Source: JBFMDU01 sp034431935 (GTDB taxonomy: Bacteria > Chloroflexota > Dehalococcoidia > GIF9 > JBFMDU01). Taken from it: 12,910 nucleotides of DNA. The stretch covers positions 1 to 12,910 of the forward strand of contig DAOUCU010000053.1 of assembly GCA_034431935.1 (NCBI GenBank). Reading direction: 5' to 3'. This document shows, in pieces, positions 1-6,630 of this stretch. Each line of letters starts with the position of its first letter. Positions within the stretch are counted from its first letter, which is position 1. The notes below the pieces were generated by a model that had not been told where the DNA came from, made no database searches, and worked only from the letters and a program-made list of their open reading frames with translations. The position numbers and the translations under genes are program-made.

Positions 1-484
1 CATCCCCGGACCAGGATACAAACCGGTAGCCCGGTGCGGGAGTGGCCGCCAGAGTCAGACTTACGCCACTCTCATAAGTACCACTGCCCGGATATACGGT
101 TCCGGCTCCCGGCGGGGATACTGTGATACCCAGGCTGAATCTGACCGGCGCGGAGGCAGGCTGTGGCACACGTGCGGGTGGCGATGCCGGGGCCGATGGC
201 GGGGCAGCACTGAACGGCTGGGTGATAGAGGGGCTTGGCACCGGGACTGGCACCGGTTTTGACACCCACGAAATACCCAGCACAATCAGCAGGCTTGCTG
301 CTCCAAGGGACATGACGATTGCGGGTATTGCCCACAGTGGGAACCTTCGTCGGCGAGCAGGCGACTGTTTCCCGGCCGCGCTATCGCTATCACGCGGAAA
401 CCACTTCTCCTCGAGGGCGGACACGTCGTAACCGGCCCTCTTCCACTCGTTGAGCTTCTCTCGGTAGTAACTGTCGTCGCTCAT
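1..484 (-). CDS. Single-pass membrane protein with InlB-type repeat (3' partial)
   Basis: The reading frame opens at an ATG (482-484) after GAGG with a four-base spacer and stays open to the window edge, giving 161 visible residues. Residues 1-48 are charged and cytosolic by the positive-inside rule (RRRR at 44-47). They include a helix with the motif 'EWKRAGYDVSALEEKW' (about 13-28), a short pattern I associate with N-termini of archaeal and bacterial membrane or zinc-ribbon proteins. Residues about 49-75 form one hydrophobic membrane segment. A Pro/Ser/Ala-rich linker (about 76-113) leads into an extracytoplasmic beta domain whose pattern (SPPGAGTVYPGSGTY, then LTLAATPAPGYRF, then SWSGD) fits the divergent InlB B-repeat family, usually a surface or adhesion module. 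The rest lies outside the window. It is the last visible gene of the cluster, 42 bases after the 119-residue gene. The topology is well supported. The function (membrane anchor or surface-exposed partner of the system) is inference. Confidence 0.85.
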   Translation of the reverse strand, partial: MSDDSYYREKLNEWKRAGYDVSALEEKWFPRDSDSAAGKQSPARRRRFPLWAIPAIVMSLGAASLLIVLGISWVSKPVPVPVPSPSITQPFSAAPPSAPASPPARVPQPASAPVRFSLGITVSPPGAGTVYPGSGTYESGVSLTLAATPAPGYRFVSWSGD

Positions 485-526
485 TTGCCTCAGCGCGTCC
501 CCGTGAATTCCCGCCGGGTGTACTTT

Positions 527-886
527 CTACCCCGCCAGTTGCCGCAATCTGCCTATCCTTGGTTCAACGACACGGCAGAGAACCGCCATCCGGTCCACCG
601 CCCGGCGTCTTAGACTCTCACCGGACAAATCTGGTGCCTCTTTTTCCATATAGAGCCGCGCCCCTTTCCCAGACCGCTGCCGGTCAACCATCACGCGCTC
701 GCCTCCTGATTCACGCTCGACCTGCCGGGTCAACCCCTCTACCTCTGCCAGCAGGTCTTTATTCTTACGCGGGTCTCTCGTTTCAGAGTGGAGTTCGACG
801 CCAGGAGTATTCGGCCTGCCAGGATACCACTCAAAATTGAACGTCGCGCGCGATTTCGTGCTTGCACCGTTCTTCGATACTGTCAC
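527..886 (-). CDS. Hypothetical protein, 119 aa
   Basis: I do not recognise this protein. The start is a GTG at 884-886 preceded by GGAGG at good distance, and the gene sits 46 bases after the SPFH-protein stop and 42 bases before the next start, matching the spacing of the rest of the cluster. It has a basic, Ser/Thr-rich start, a short part with aromatic residues (FNFEWYPGRPNTPG, about 17-30), then a charged helical region (about 40-65) and a second charged helical region (about 75-119, 'YMEKEAPDLSGESLRRRAVDRM'-like in character). There is no signal peptide, membrane segment or cysteine cluster. The only competing reading, on the plus strand, lacks a ribosome site and opposes the cluster. 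The existence of the gene is likely; no function can be assigned. Confidence 0.6.
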   Translation of the reverse strand: MTVSKNGASTKSRATFNFEWYPGRPNTPGVELHSETRDPRKNKDLLAEVEGLTRQVERESGGERVMVDRQRSGKGARLYMEKEAPDLSGESLRRRAVDRMAVLCRVVEPRIGRLRQLAG

Positions 887-932
887 GGCTAGGCCTCCAT
901 ACCCGGGACTGTGATTCAGCCGCTAAATACCC

Positions 933-2543
933 TCATTGGACTACCGGCTCCCCGCAGGCGGGGCAGAAACGCCACCCGGCCCGGACCGGCTGGCCGCATT
1001 TGCTGCATTTGCTGATGTTTGATGTGTCTGCCTGTGCGCTTACGTGCACGACCGGCGTCACGCCACCACCCTGCACCAGGGTGTCAGGCACGCCCTGTTT
1101 GGAGGCTTCCATCATCCGGGCCGCCTGCTCTGCCATGTCACTCTGGTGCCTGCGCTCCCGGTCCTCGGCCTCCTTATAAGTATCCATCTGGTATTTGGCG
1201 GCTTCGGCCTTTCCCAGCGATTCCACCTTGGCATCGTCGCGGTCAAGCGCCCGCTGCAGGGTCTGCTGGCGCATCATTTCGCGCAGGGCAGCTGGGTCGG
1301 CTACTCCTTTTTCTATCGCCTGCTCCATGATGCGTTCGGTCGAGCCTGTCTGGATTGTCATTTGCTGGGTCATGAAATCCTGTTCCTGTTTCTGTCGCTC
1401 CCTCTTGGCTCGTTGTACGGCTTCGAACTGTCTGGTCAGCTCCTCCATCTCGCGACGATCCAGGTCAGCTTCCAGTTCCTTACGCCTTCTTTCAAACTCG
1501 AAATTGATTTCCTGTTCCCGACGTTTAATGTCAAGCTGGAGCTGGGCGATCTCGGTGTCGACACGGGCAACATTCAAACGCTTACCCTCGAGTATCCGGT
1601 GGCGGTCGACTTCGGCTGCGATAAGAATAGCCTTGGCGGCTTCGTCACGGCGCGCCTCAGCCTCTTTCAACTGGCGCAGATTGTCAATCTCTGCCTGCTT
1701 CAGCTCAAGGTCGCGCTGCATATCGGCAAGCCGGCGTCCGTGGGCAAATATTCTGGCCTCCTCCTCACGGTTCTGGCGCTTTCGCATGATGGCAGCAGCT
1801 TCCTCTTCGGTGATACCCCAGTTGATAACGAAGCTTTCCAGTTTCAACCCCCAGATGCTCAGGGTCTTCAACAGTTCCGTCCGGACATCCGTTTCCAGCG
1901 TTGCCAGGAGCTCACGGTTACCGCGAAGCTCCTCAGCACGCAGGCGGGCTACCCGGGGTAAAAGCACCCTGGCCATGAGTTCATCCTTGACCAGGGCAGC
2001 AAGGTCCCAGACGGAGAGGGCAGAGCGGCCCTTGAGGGCATTCGTTATGAGGCCTATGTCGTCGGTCGAGATGCTCACGCGCAGCCGGCACTCGGCGTTC
2101 ACCACTTCCTTATCCGCCGTAACCGCCAGAAGAGTCAGGTTCGACACGTCCCGCTGTGCCTGTGCCGCCAACTCAACCGACTCGAAGTACTTCCTGTCGC
2201 CGGCAGGCGGTTTGATCTGGGGTGGCGTGACCGACGCAAACCCCGCGGTTCCCGCCTCCTTGTCTGTTCTGCCGAGATAGATAAGCAGGTCGATCGGCGT
2301 CGTGTCCACGATGTATACCTCGGCCTCGGTATCCACCCCAAAGGCACCCTTCAATCTCTCCCAGAAGCCGACCACGACTTCTTTGGCCTGGGTTACCGTC
2401 TCTACTACGCGGCCGTTCTTGACGACCAGAGCCGCCTCCTGATGCCCAATTGTTACCTTCTTCTGAAAGAAACCGGGCAATTCAGCCTTGTCCAGCTTGC
2501 GGGCTACCGTATCCTTGCCGTAGATTCGCCATTCTGTTGCCAT
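933..2543 (-). CDS. SPFH/band-7-like protein with long coiled coil and C-terminal zinc ribbon
   Basis: Length is 536 residues, with ATG at 2541-2543 preceded by GGGAGG. Residues about 25-245 look like an SPFH/band-7 fold: a beta-rich first half (KKVTIGHQEAALVVKNG; AEVYIVDTTPIDLLIYLGR), then an Arg/Glu-rich helix pair and the SPFH-typical 'ELLKTLSIWGLKLESFVI' (223-240). Residues about 246-480 are a long charged coiled coil (EEEARIFAHGRRLADMQRDLE and onward). The C-terminus is a zinc ribbon with C513/C516 and C527/C530. There is no signal peptide or membrane helix, so it is cytosolic or peripherally membrane-bound, unlike flotillins with an N-terminal anchor. SPFH proteins oligomerise into membrane scaffolds. 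Beside AAA and ESCRT-III-like genes this suggests a platform for membrane remodelling, which is inference. The HEAT protein just upstream carries a similar terminal ribbon, suggesting a shared docking mode. The family call is strong, the role uncertain. Confidence 0.85.
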   Translation of the reverse strand: MATEWRIYGKDTVARKLDKAELPGFFQKKVTIGHQEAALVVKNGRVVETVTQAKEVVVGFWERLKGAFGVDTEAEVYIVDTTPIDLLIYLGRTDKEAGTAGFASVTPPQIKPPAGDRKYFESVELAAQAQRDVSNLTLLAVTADKEVVNAECRLRVSISTDDIGLITNALKGRSALSVWDLAALVKDELMARVLLPRVARLRAEELRGNRELLATLETDVRTELLKTLSIWGLKLESFVINWGITEEEAAAIMRKRQNREEEARIFAHGRRLADMQRDLELKQAEIDNLRQLKEAEARRDEAAKAILIAAEVDRHRILEGKRLNVARVDTEIAQLQLDIKRREQEINFEFERRRKELEADLDRREMEELTRQFEAVQRAKRERQKQEQDFMTQQMTIQTGSTERIMEQAIEKGVADPAALREMMRQQTLQRALDRDDAKVESLGKAEAAKYQMDTYKEAEDRERRHQSDMAEQAARMMEASKQGVPDTLVQGGGVTPVVHVSAQADTSNISKCSKCGQPVRAGWRFCPACGEPVVQ

Positions 2544-2585
2544 GTTGACCTCCCTCTCGTTGGCTCTTCTTATGCTCCGGTATTA

Positions 2586-4094
2586 CTATTCTACTAGACG
2601 TTGACCGCAGTACGGGCAAAAACCGGGTAGCTTTATGAGACTCAACTCATGCCCGCAATGCGGACAAAGCCTCTGCATCGCCGGTGGCTTTTCAGGACGA
2701 TTGTCCTTCTTTACGACGCTATCAGCAATATGGTCTCCGCCATAGTAGTCCCCCTGAATAACCACCTGCGGTGCTGCGCTCCGTTCCCGGTCGGGATCGA
2801 TGACCCATAACAGTGCCAGGGCTCGATACTCCCGCCTGTTGCCATCTTCGTCTTTATAGACTGCCTGTAATTCCACAGGCACCGACCGCCCAACCTCCTT
2901 AACACGCACCGGCAGCCTAACCTGACGACTGGCACCCGCAGGCAGCGGGCCAACCGCCTGTACGTTGGATTCCGCCGGCCCGGTGGCAGCCACTGTCACG
3001 TCGGATGCCGCACCCTTACCTTCGTTTACAATAGTGACGGTGATGTTTTCCCACTCTAACAGATGCAACTTGCCCGAAGCTTCCACTACCAGCCGCAGGC
3101 TGGGGGCAGCATGCAACCTTCTCAGCGCATTGAGGGCACGCTTCATCACATCCCGGGTCCCGGCGTCGGATTCAGCGGCAAGTGCCTCCGAAATGGCGTT
3201 TATCGCCTCATCGGCACCGATGACCCGAAGCCCGTCAGCGGCATTGCGCCTCACAAACCGGTCAACATCTTTCAATGCCCTGATCAGACGCGGCGCGATA
3301 TCATCGCCATGCAGTTTTGTCAGGCCTGACACCGCCAGCGCGCGGTCGGCAGGATCGTCGGATTCAAGGTACTCCATCAATGGTCCTCTGGCTCTGCCGT
3401 CACCGAGCGCCGCCAGCGCCACCGCCGCATCGCGTCTCACGTGCCAGCTGCTGTCTGCCAGGTGATGGGCAAGGGCGCCTGCCGCCCGTCTGTCTCCGAT
3501 TTTCCCCAGGCAACGAGCCGCGCCTGCCCGCACCAGCCAGTCGGCATCGGCCAGCGCCTGAACCAGCGGGCCCACTATTTTCGGACCGGAGCCGCATGAC
3601 AGCGCTTCAACGGCACCCCTGCGCACATTCCTGTCGGGACTTTTCTCCAGCTGCGAGGCGACGGCGGCCAGCCCGACATCCGTTTCCAGCAGCTTTGCCA
3701 AATCCGCTTTCAAAGCCTCCCGGCGAACGTCGGCCGCAGGCAACACGGCAAGTTCATTCAGTACAACCGCAACCAGCTTCGAAAGCGCCGCCAGTGCCGC
3801 CGACCTTACCGAGCGGTCCTGTTCTGACGGGAAACAGCCGGCCAGTGGCTCGAGGGCAGACGAATGCCCGGTTTCGCCCAGCAGTAGCGCTGCGGCCCGG
3901 CGCAAATCCGGCGAGGTTGCACAGGCAAGACTCTTCCCGAGCAGAGGGACCGCCTCGGCTCCGTATCCGCGGACCCGGGCAATGATGTCCCTCGGGCCAG
4001 TCCCGCCGTCAGCTTTTGCCCGGGCATATTGCTCCAGCAGAGAGGATATGGCTCTTTCCAGCCCGGTACCCGTACCGCTGTGATCAGCTACCAT
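2586..4094 (-). CDS. HEAT-repeat protein with Ig-like domain and C-terminal zinc ribbon
   Basis: Length is 502 residues, with ATG at 4092-4094 and GAGGGA about eight bases upstream. Residues about 40-330 are a run of HEAT repeats of about 30 residues, with the usual D-x-x-V/x-R-R/A-x-A-A-x-x-L-x-x-(I/L)-G signature (for example DADWLVRAGAARCLGKIGD at 183-201 and DSSWHVRRDAAVALAALGD at 214-232). Residues about 333-432 form a beta-sandwich of CARDB/Ig-like type (LRLVVEASGKLHLLEWENIT; VTIVNEGKGAASDVTV). A linker holds the Gly/Asp motif IQGDYYGGDHI (446-456). A zinc ribbon closes the chain (C477/C480, C493/C496). There is no signal peptide or membrane helix. HEAT arrays are protein-binding scaffolds, so an adaptor role linking partners in this cluster is inferred. 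It lies 66 bases after Vps4-like A and 42 bases before the SPFH gene. Domain calls are confident; function is open. Confidence 0.88.
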   Translation of the reverse strand: MVADHSGTGTGLERAISSLLEQYARAKADGGTGPRDIIARVRGYGAEAVPLLGKSLACATSPDLRRAAALLLGETGHSSALEPLAGCFPSEQDRSVRSAALAALSKLVAVVLNELAVLPAADVRREALKADLAKLLETDVGLAAVASQLEKSPDRNVRRGAVEALSCGSGPKIVGPLVQALADADWLVRAGAARCLGKIGDRRAAGALAHHLADSSWHVRRDAAVALAALGDGRARGPLMEYLESDDPADRALAVSGLTKLHGDDIAPRLIRALKDVDRFVRRNAADGLRVIGADEAINAISEALAAESDAGTRDVMKRALNALRRLHAAPSLRLVVEASGKLHLLEWENITVTIVNEGKGAASDVTVAATGPAESNVQAVGPLPAGASRQVRLPVRVKEVGRSVPVELQAVYKDEDGNRREYRALALLWVIDPDRERSAAPQVVIQGDYYGGDHIADSVVKKDNRPEKPPAMQRLCPHCGHELSLIKLPGFCPYCGQRLVE

Positions 4095-4160
4095 TTGCCA
4101 GTCCCTCAGCTACCATGCTGTTGCCGGTTGGCTGTACTGTCATTGCGTACGAATCCACCG

Positions 4161-5243
4161 TCATCCGAACTTGAATGCCTGGTACTTTTCGACCATTCGC
4201 TGGCTGACCGACGGCTTAACCGCGTCGAGGGCCCCGATGATATCGGCCATCGAAATTCCCCGCTGCCCACCGCCTCTGATTGCCTCGTGGAACGGCTTCA
4301 AGGCGGCCTTCAGGCACACCTGCCTGATATCCGCCCCGCTGTAGCCGGCGGTAATCTGCGCCAATCTGTCCAGGTCCACGCCGTCTTCCACAGGGCGGCC
4401 TTTCAAATTCAACTCAAACAGTTTTTTGCGGGCCGCGACATCCGGCGGCGGAACGTATATCTTCTCATCGAACCGGCCGGGCCTGAGAGCAGCGTGGTCG
4501 ATGCTCCACGGTTCGTTGGTTGCGCCCATGAACAGGATGCTGCCATTCTTCGACTGTATGCCGTCCATCTCTGCCAGTATCTGGGGAACAACACGCTGCA
4601 TGACGGTCGAGCCGGAGTCTCTCCGCTTCGGTATCAGTGCCTCAACCTCATCGACAAATATGATTGCCCTGGGCTCGCTTCTGGCCTCGGAGAAGAGCCT
4701 GGCGATATTTCGCTCGCTTTCTCCCACCCACTTACTCATGATGCTGGATGGCCTGATGGCAAAGAAGGCCGCGTCGACCTCATGGGCCGTGGCCTTGGCA
4801 ATGTATGTCTTGCCGGTGCCGGGAGGACCGTACAGCAGCACGCCGCCCCCGGCCTGAATGCCGAACCTGCGGGCCTGTTCCGGGTATGCAAGTGGATAGA
4901 TTATCTTGTTCCTGATTTCTTCCTTCACATCATCAAGACCGGCAACATCGTCGAAGGTGACAGCCGGCCTCTCTTTAAGGACGAAGTCGCCAAAATCGCC
5001 TCCCTGCTCGGGCGAAGCACCCCCGGTTTTGGGTGCGATGCCGTTAGCGTGCCTGAGCAGCCGTTCCGCGTTGTCGGTCCGGATCCTGGCAAGGTTGCCC
5101 CGGGACTGCGCCGCCGCCCGGTAAAGGCAGTCACTGGCCTGAAGATAGAGATGGCGCGCCTTCGCCACTAAACCCCTCTGTTCCGATTCAATGGCGCGTT
5201 CGAGATACTCCTCGGCTGTCCTGAGCAGTACTTCAATGCTCAT
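4161..5243 (-). CDS. Vps4/CdvC-like AAA ATPase with MIT-like N-terminus (copy A)
   Basis: Length is 360 residues with one AAA module. Residues 1-68 form a three-helix MIT-like segment (AEEYLERAIESEQRGLVAKARHLYLQA in pieces: 'A..YL.RAIE', then 'A..LYLQA'). The AAA domain shows Walker A GPPGTGKT (139-146), pore loop K171-W172-V173 followed by GESE, Walker B IIFVDE (194-199), sensor 1 GATNEPW (N243) and arginine finger region LRPGRFD (R254, R257). The tail KPSVSQRMVEKYQAFKFG (343-360) resembles the C-terminal helix of Vps4 (KPTVN...FG). The beta-domain insertion of eukaryotic Vps4 is absent, as in archaeal CdvC. LRPGRFD is more Cdc48-like than the Vps4 RRRF. Vps4 ATPases pull ESCRT-III subunits through the central pore; the gene lies 37 bases downstream of ESCRT-III-like A, its likely substrate. 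The ribosome site is weak (GGGGCT), so coupling to the gene before it is plausible. AAA is certain; Vps4 affinity is probable. Confidence 0.9.
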   Translation of the reverse strand: MSIEVLLRTAEEYLERAIESEQRGLVAKARHLYLQASDCLYRAAAQSRGNLARIRTDNAERLLRHANGIAPKTGGASPEQGGDFGDFVLKERPAVTFDDVAGLDDVKEEIRNKIIYPLAYPEQARRFGIQAGGGVLLYGPPGTGKTYIAKATAHEVDAAFFAIRPSSIMSKWVGESERNIARLFSEARSEPRAIIFVDEVEALIPKRRDSGSTVMQRVVPQILAEMDGIQSKNGSILFMGATNEPWSIDHAALRPGRFDEKIYVPPPDVAARKKLFELNLKGRPVEDGVDLDRLAQITAGYSGADIRQVCLKAALKPFHEAIRGGGQRGISMADIIGALDAVKPSVSQRMVEKYQAFKFG

Positions 5244-5280
5244 GTGCTTGAGCCCCGTCCCGTTCTGCCGCCGGATACTC

Positions 5281-5874
5281 CTATCCCTTTCTCATGGAAT
5301 CTTCGACCTGCTTTAGCCCCCTGGATATGCGTTCGTCAAGGCCTTTCTCCTCTATTTCCGCTTCGCCCTGCATTGTCTTCATGATTTCATCAATGTTCTT
5401 ATCGGAAAAGTCCTGAGAGGCCAGGATGCTTTCATTGGCCATATCAATGGTCACCGATAGGGCCTCATCGATACCCTCGGCCCGGGCCATGGCTTTCTCG
5501 AACTCCACCTGGCTGTGAGCGATCTTAGCCAGGTCCGGTCCCTCGGCGATGGACTGGCTTATGTCATGGGCGAAAGAAATAAAGTCTCCGGTGATCCCCA
5601 CCATCTCACGCTGGAGGTGGGCTTCCTCCATGAGCAAAAGCAGGCGCTGCGCCTTCCTGATGCGGTCGGAAAGTGCCAGATACTTGGCAGCCTGTCTCTT
5701 CAAAAACCTGTCATCCCCCAGTTGAGCTGCCTGCTTGCCCTGTGAGAACACTTTTTCCCGCAGCGACTGCAGCTGCTCAATGTAGCGTTGCACCCTGGCC
5801 TTTGCCTTGCGCTGTCGAATTTCGCTTTCAATCCGTTTTTCTTCTTTTGATTTGCCCCTCAGTCGCAGGCCCAT
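5281..5874 (-). CDS. ESCRT-III/Snf7-like coiled-coil protein (copy A)
   Basis: Length is 197 residues, with ATG at 5872-5874 after a very strong AAGGAGGAG. The protein is almost wholly helical with no membrane segment or cysteine. The N-terminus is strongly basic (residues 1-30, MGLRLRGKSKEEKR then RQRKAKAR). A long helix turns near Gly46 (KVFSQGKQAAQL) into a second one (FLKRQAAKYLALSDRIRKAQ), followed by a mid part rich in Met and aliphatic residues and an acidic C-terminal part (FSDKNIDEIMKTMQGEAEIEE). Size, basic-to-acidic polarity, helix-Gly-helix hairpin and the final GLDERISRGLK (178-188) resemble ESCRT-III (CHMP/CdvB) proteins; the last segment is like an MIM1 motif (LxxRLxxLK) but one residue out of register. 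The gene directly precedes a Vps4-like ATPase with an MIT-like domain. An alternative is a PspA/Vipp1-like or unrelated coiled-coil protein. The coiled-coil nature is seen; ESCRT-III identity is inferred. Confidence 0.75.
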   Translation of the reverse strand: MGLRLRGKSKEEKRIESEIRQRKAKARVQRYIEQLQSLREKVFSQGKQAAQLGDDRFLKRQAAKYLALSDRIRKAQRLLLLMEEAHLQREMVGITGDFISFAHDISQSIAEGPDLAKIAHSQVEFEKAMARAEGIDEALSVTIDMANESILASQDFSDKNIDEIMKTMQGEAEIEEKGLDERISRGLKQVEDSMRKG

Positions 5875-5877
5875 CTG

Positions 5878-5886
5878 CTCCTCCTT
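5878..5886 (-). promoter_or_regulatory. Strong Shine-Dalgarno overlapping the phosphatase stop codon
   Basis: AAGGAGGAG, a near-perfect anti-16S match, begins within the TAA stop of the phosphatase (5885-5887) and sits three bases before the ATG of ESCRT-III-like A. The structural-type protein therefore has the strongest ribosome site seen here apart from copy B (AAAGGAGG at 8534-8541), consistent with both coiled-coil proteins being made in excess of their ATPases, whose sites are weak. Confidence 0.65.
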
Positions 5887-6610
5887 AAGCTATCGGTCTG
5901 GCGAGAATAACCGTCACATTGTCGCGGCCGCCGGCCGCGTTCGCGGCGGCCACCAGCTGCGCGCACGATTCCTCGATGGATGATGCACCGGTGACGATCC
6001 CGGCTATTTCGCTGTCCCCGAGCGCGTCGGTCAGCCCGTCCGAGCACAGCAACAGGGTGGAATCGCCCAGATCGATATCGTAGAAGTCGGGTGAGACCGT
6101 CTCCGCCATGCCTAGAGCACGGGTGACAACGTGTCGGTGCGGGTGGCCCCTGGCATCTTCTTCGGTTATCAACCCGTGCTGAACCATTTCCTGCACCAGC
6201 GAATGGTCGCGGGTGAGTCGCGTTATGCCTTGACCAACACGGTAGGCCCGGCTGTCTCCAATGTTGGCCAGAAGCACTTTCCCACCCCAAACTAACGCGG
6301 TTACCAGCGTGCTGCCCATTCCCTGACTGGCCGGGTTCTCTTCGGCAACCCTGCGTATCCGGGTGTTGGCCGCGGCGATTGCCGCTACGACCGCCTCTTT
6401 ATCTGGGAGCTCGCCCCTCCCGTAACTTTCGGTCAGGTGTTGTTCAATCTGGTCAACAGCTATCCTGCTTGCCACCTCTCCAGATGCATGCCCTCCAAGC
6501 CCGTCCGCCACCGCCAGAACATAGAAAGGACCGAGTTCCATCACAAGAACGGCGTCCTCGTTCCGTGGACGCACCATACCCCTATCCGTTTTATAGCACA
6601 CCTGAAGCAC
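5885..6610 (-). CDS. PP2C-family (PPM) Ser/Thr protein phosphatase
   Basis: Length is 241 residues, the usual length of a stand-alone bacterial PP2C. The start is GTG at 6608-6610 after GAGGT; an in-frame TGA lies just upstream, so no longer start is possible. All family motifs are present: RPRNEDA (14-20), ADGLGGHASGEVAS (35-48, metal ligands D36 and G37), GSTLVTALV (99-107), ANIGDSRAYR (115-124), RDHS (134-137), HVVTRALG (160-167), SDGLTD (190-195, D191) and GGRDNVTV (227-234, D230). The metal-binding site is therefore intact and the enzyme should be active. There is no membrane segment, so it is cytosolic. It removes phosphate from Ser/Thr and would oppose the PQQ-kinase encoded upstream. 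It sits between the two coiled-coil/AAA pairs, 20 bases after Vps4-like B and 10 bases before ESCRT-III-like A, so its substrates may be those proteins (inference). Confidence 0.95.
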   Translation of the reverse strand: MLQVCYKTDRGMVRPRNEDAVLVMELGPFYVLAVADGLGGHASGEVASRIAVDQIEQHLTESYGRGELPDKEAVVAAIAAANTRIRRVAEENPASQGMGSTLVTALVWGGKVLLANIGDSRAYRVGQGITRLTRDHSLVQEMVQHGLITEEDARGHPHRHVVTRALGMAETVSPDFYDIDLGDSTLLLCSDGLTDALGDSEIAGIVTGASSIEESCAQLVAAANAAGGRDNVTVILARPIA

Positions 6611-6630
6611 AGACTTACCTCGTCATCAGA

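Noticed and set aside
1044..2280. Long plus-strand open frames opposite the SPFH gene
   Set aside because: They lie antisense to a clearly conserved protein, have no ribosome sites, and are compositionally biased shadows of the coiled-coil codons.
4029..5171. 380-codon plus-strand open frame opposite the copy A ATPase
   Set aside because: The minus strand here carries an unmistakable AAA domain with all motifs; the plus frame shows no domain and no start signal.
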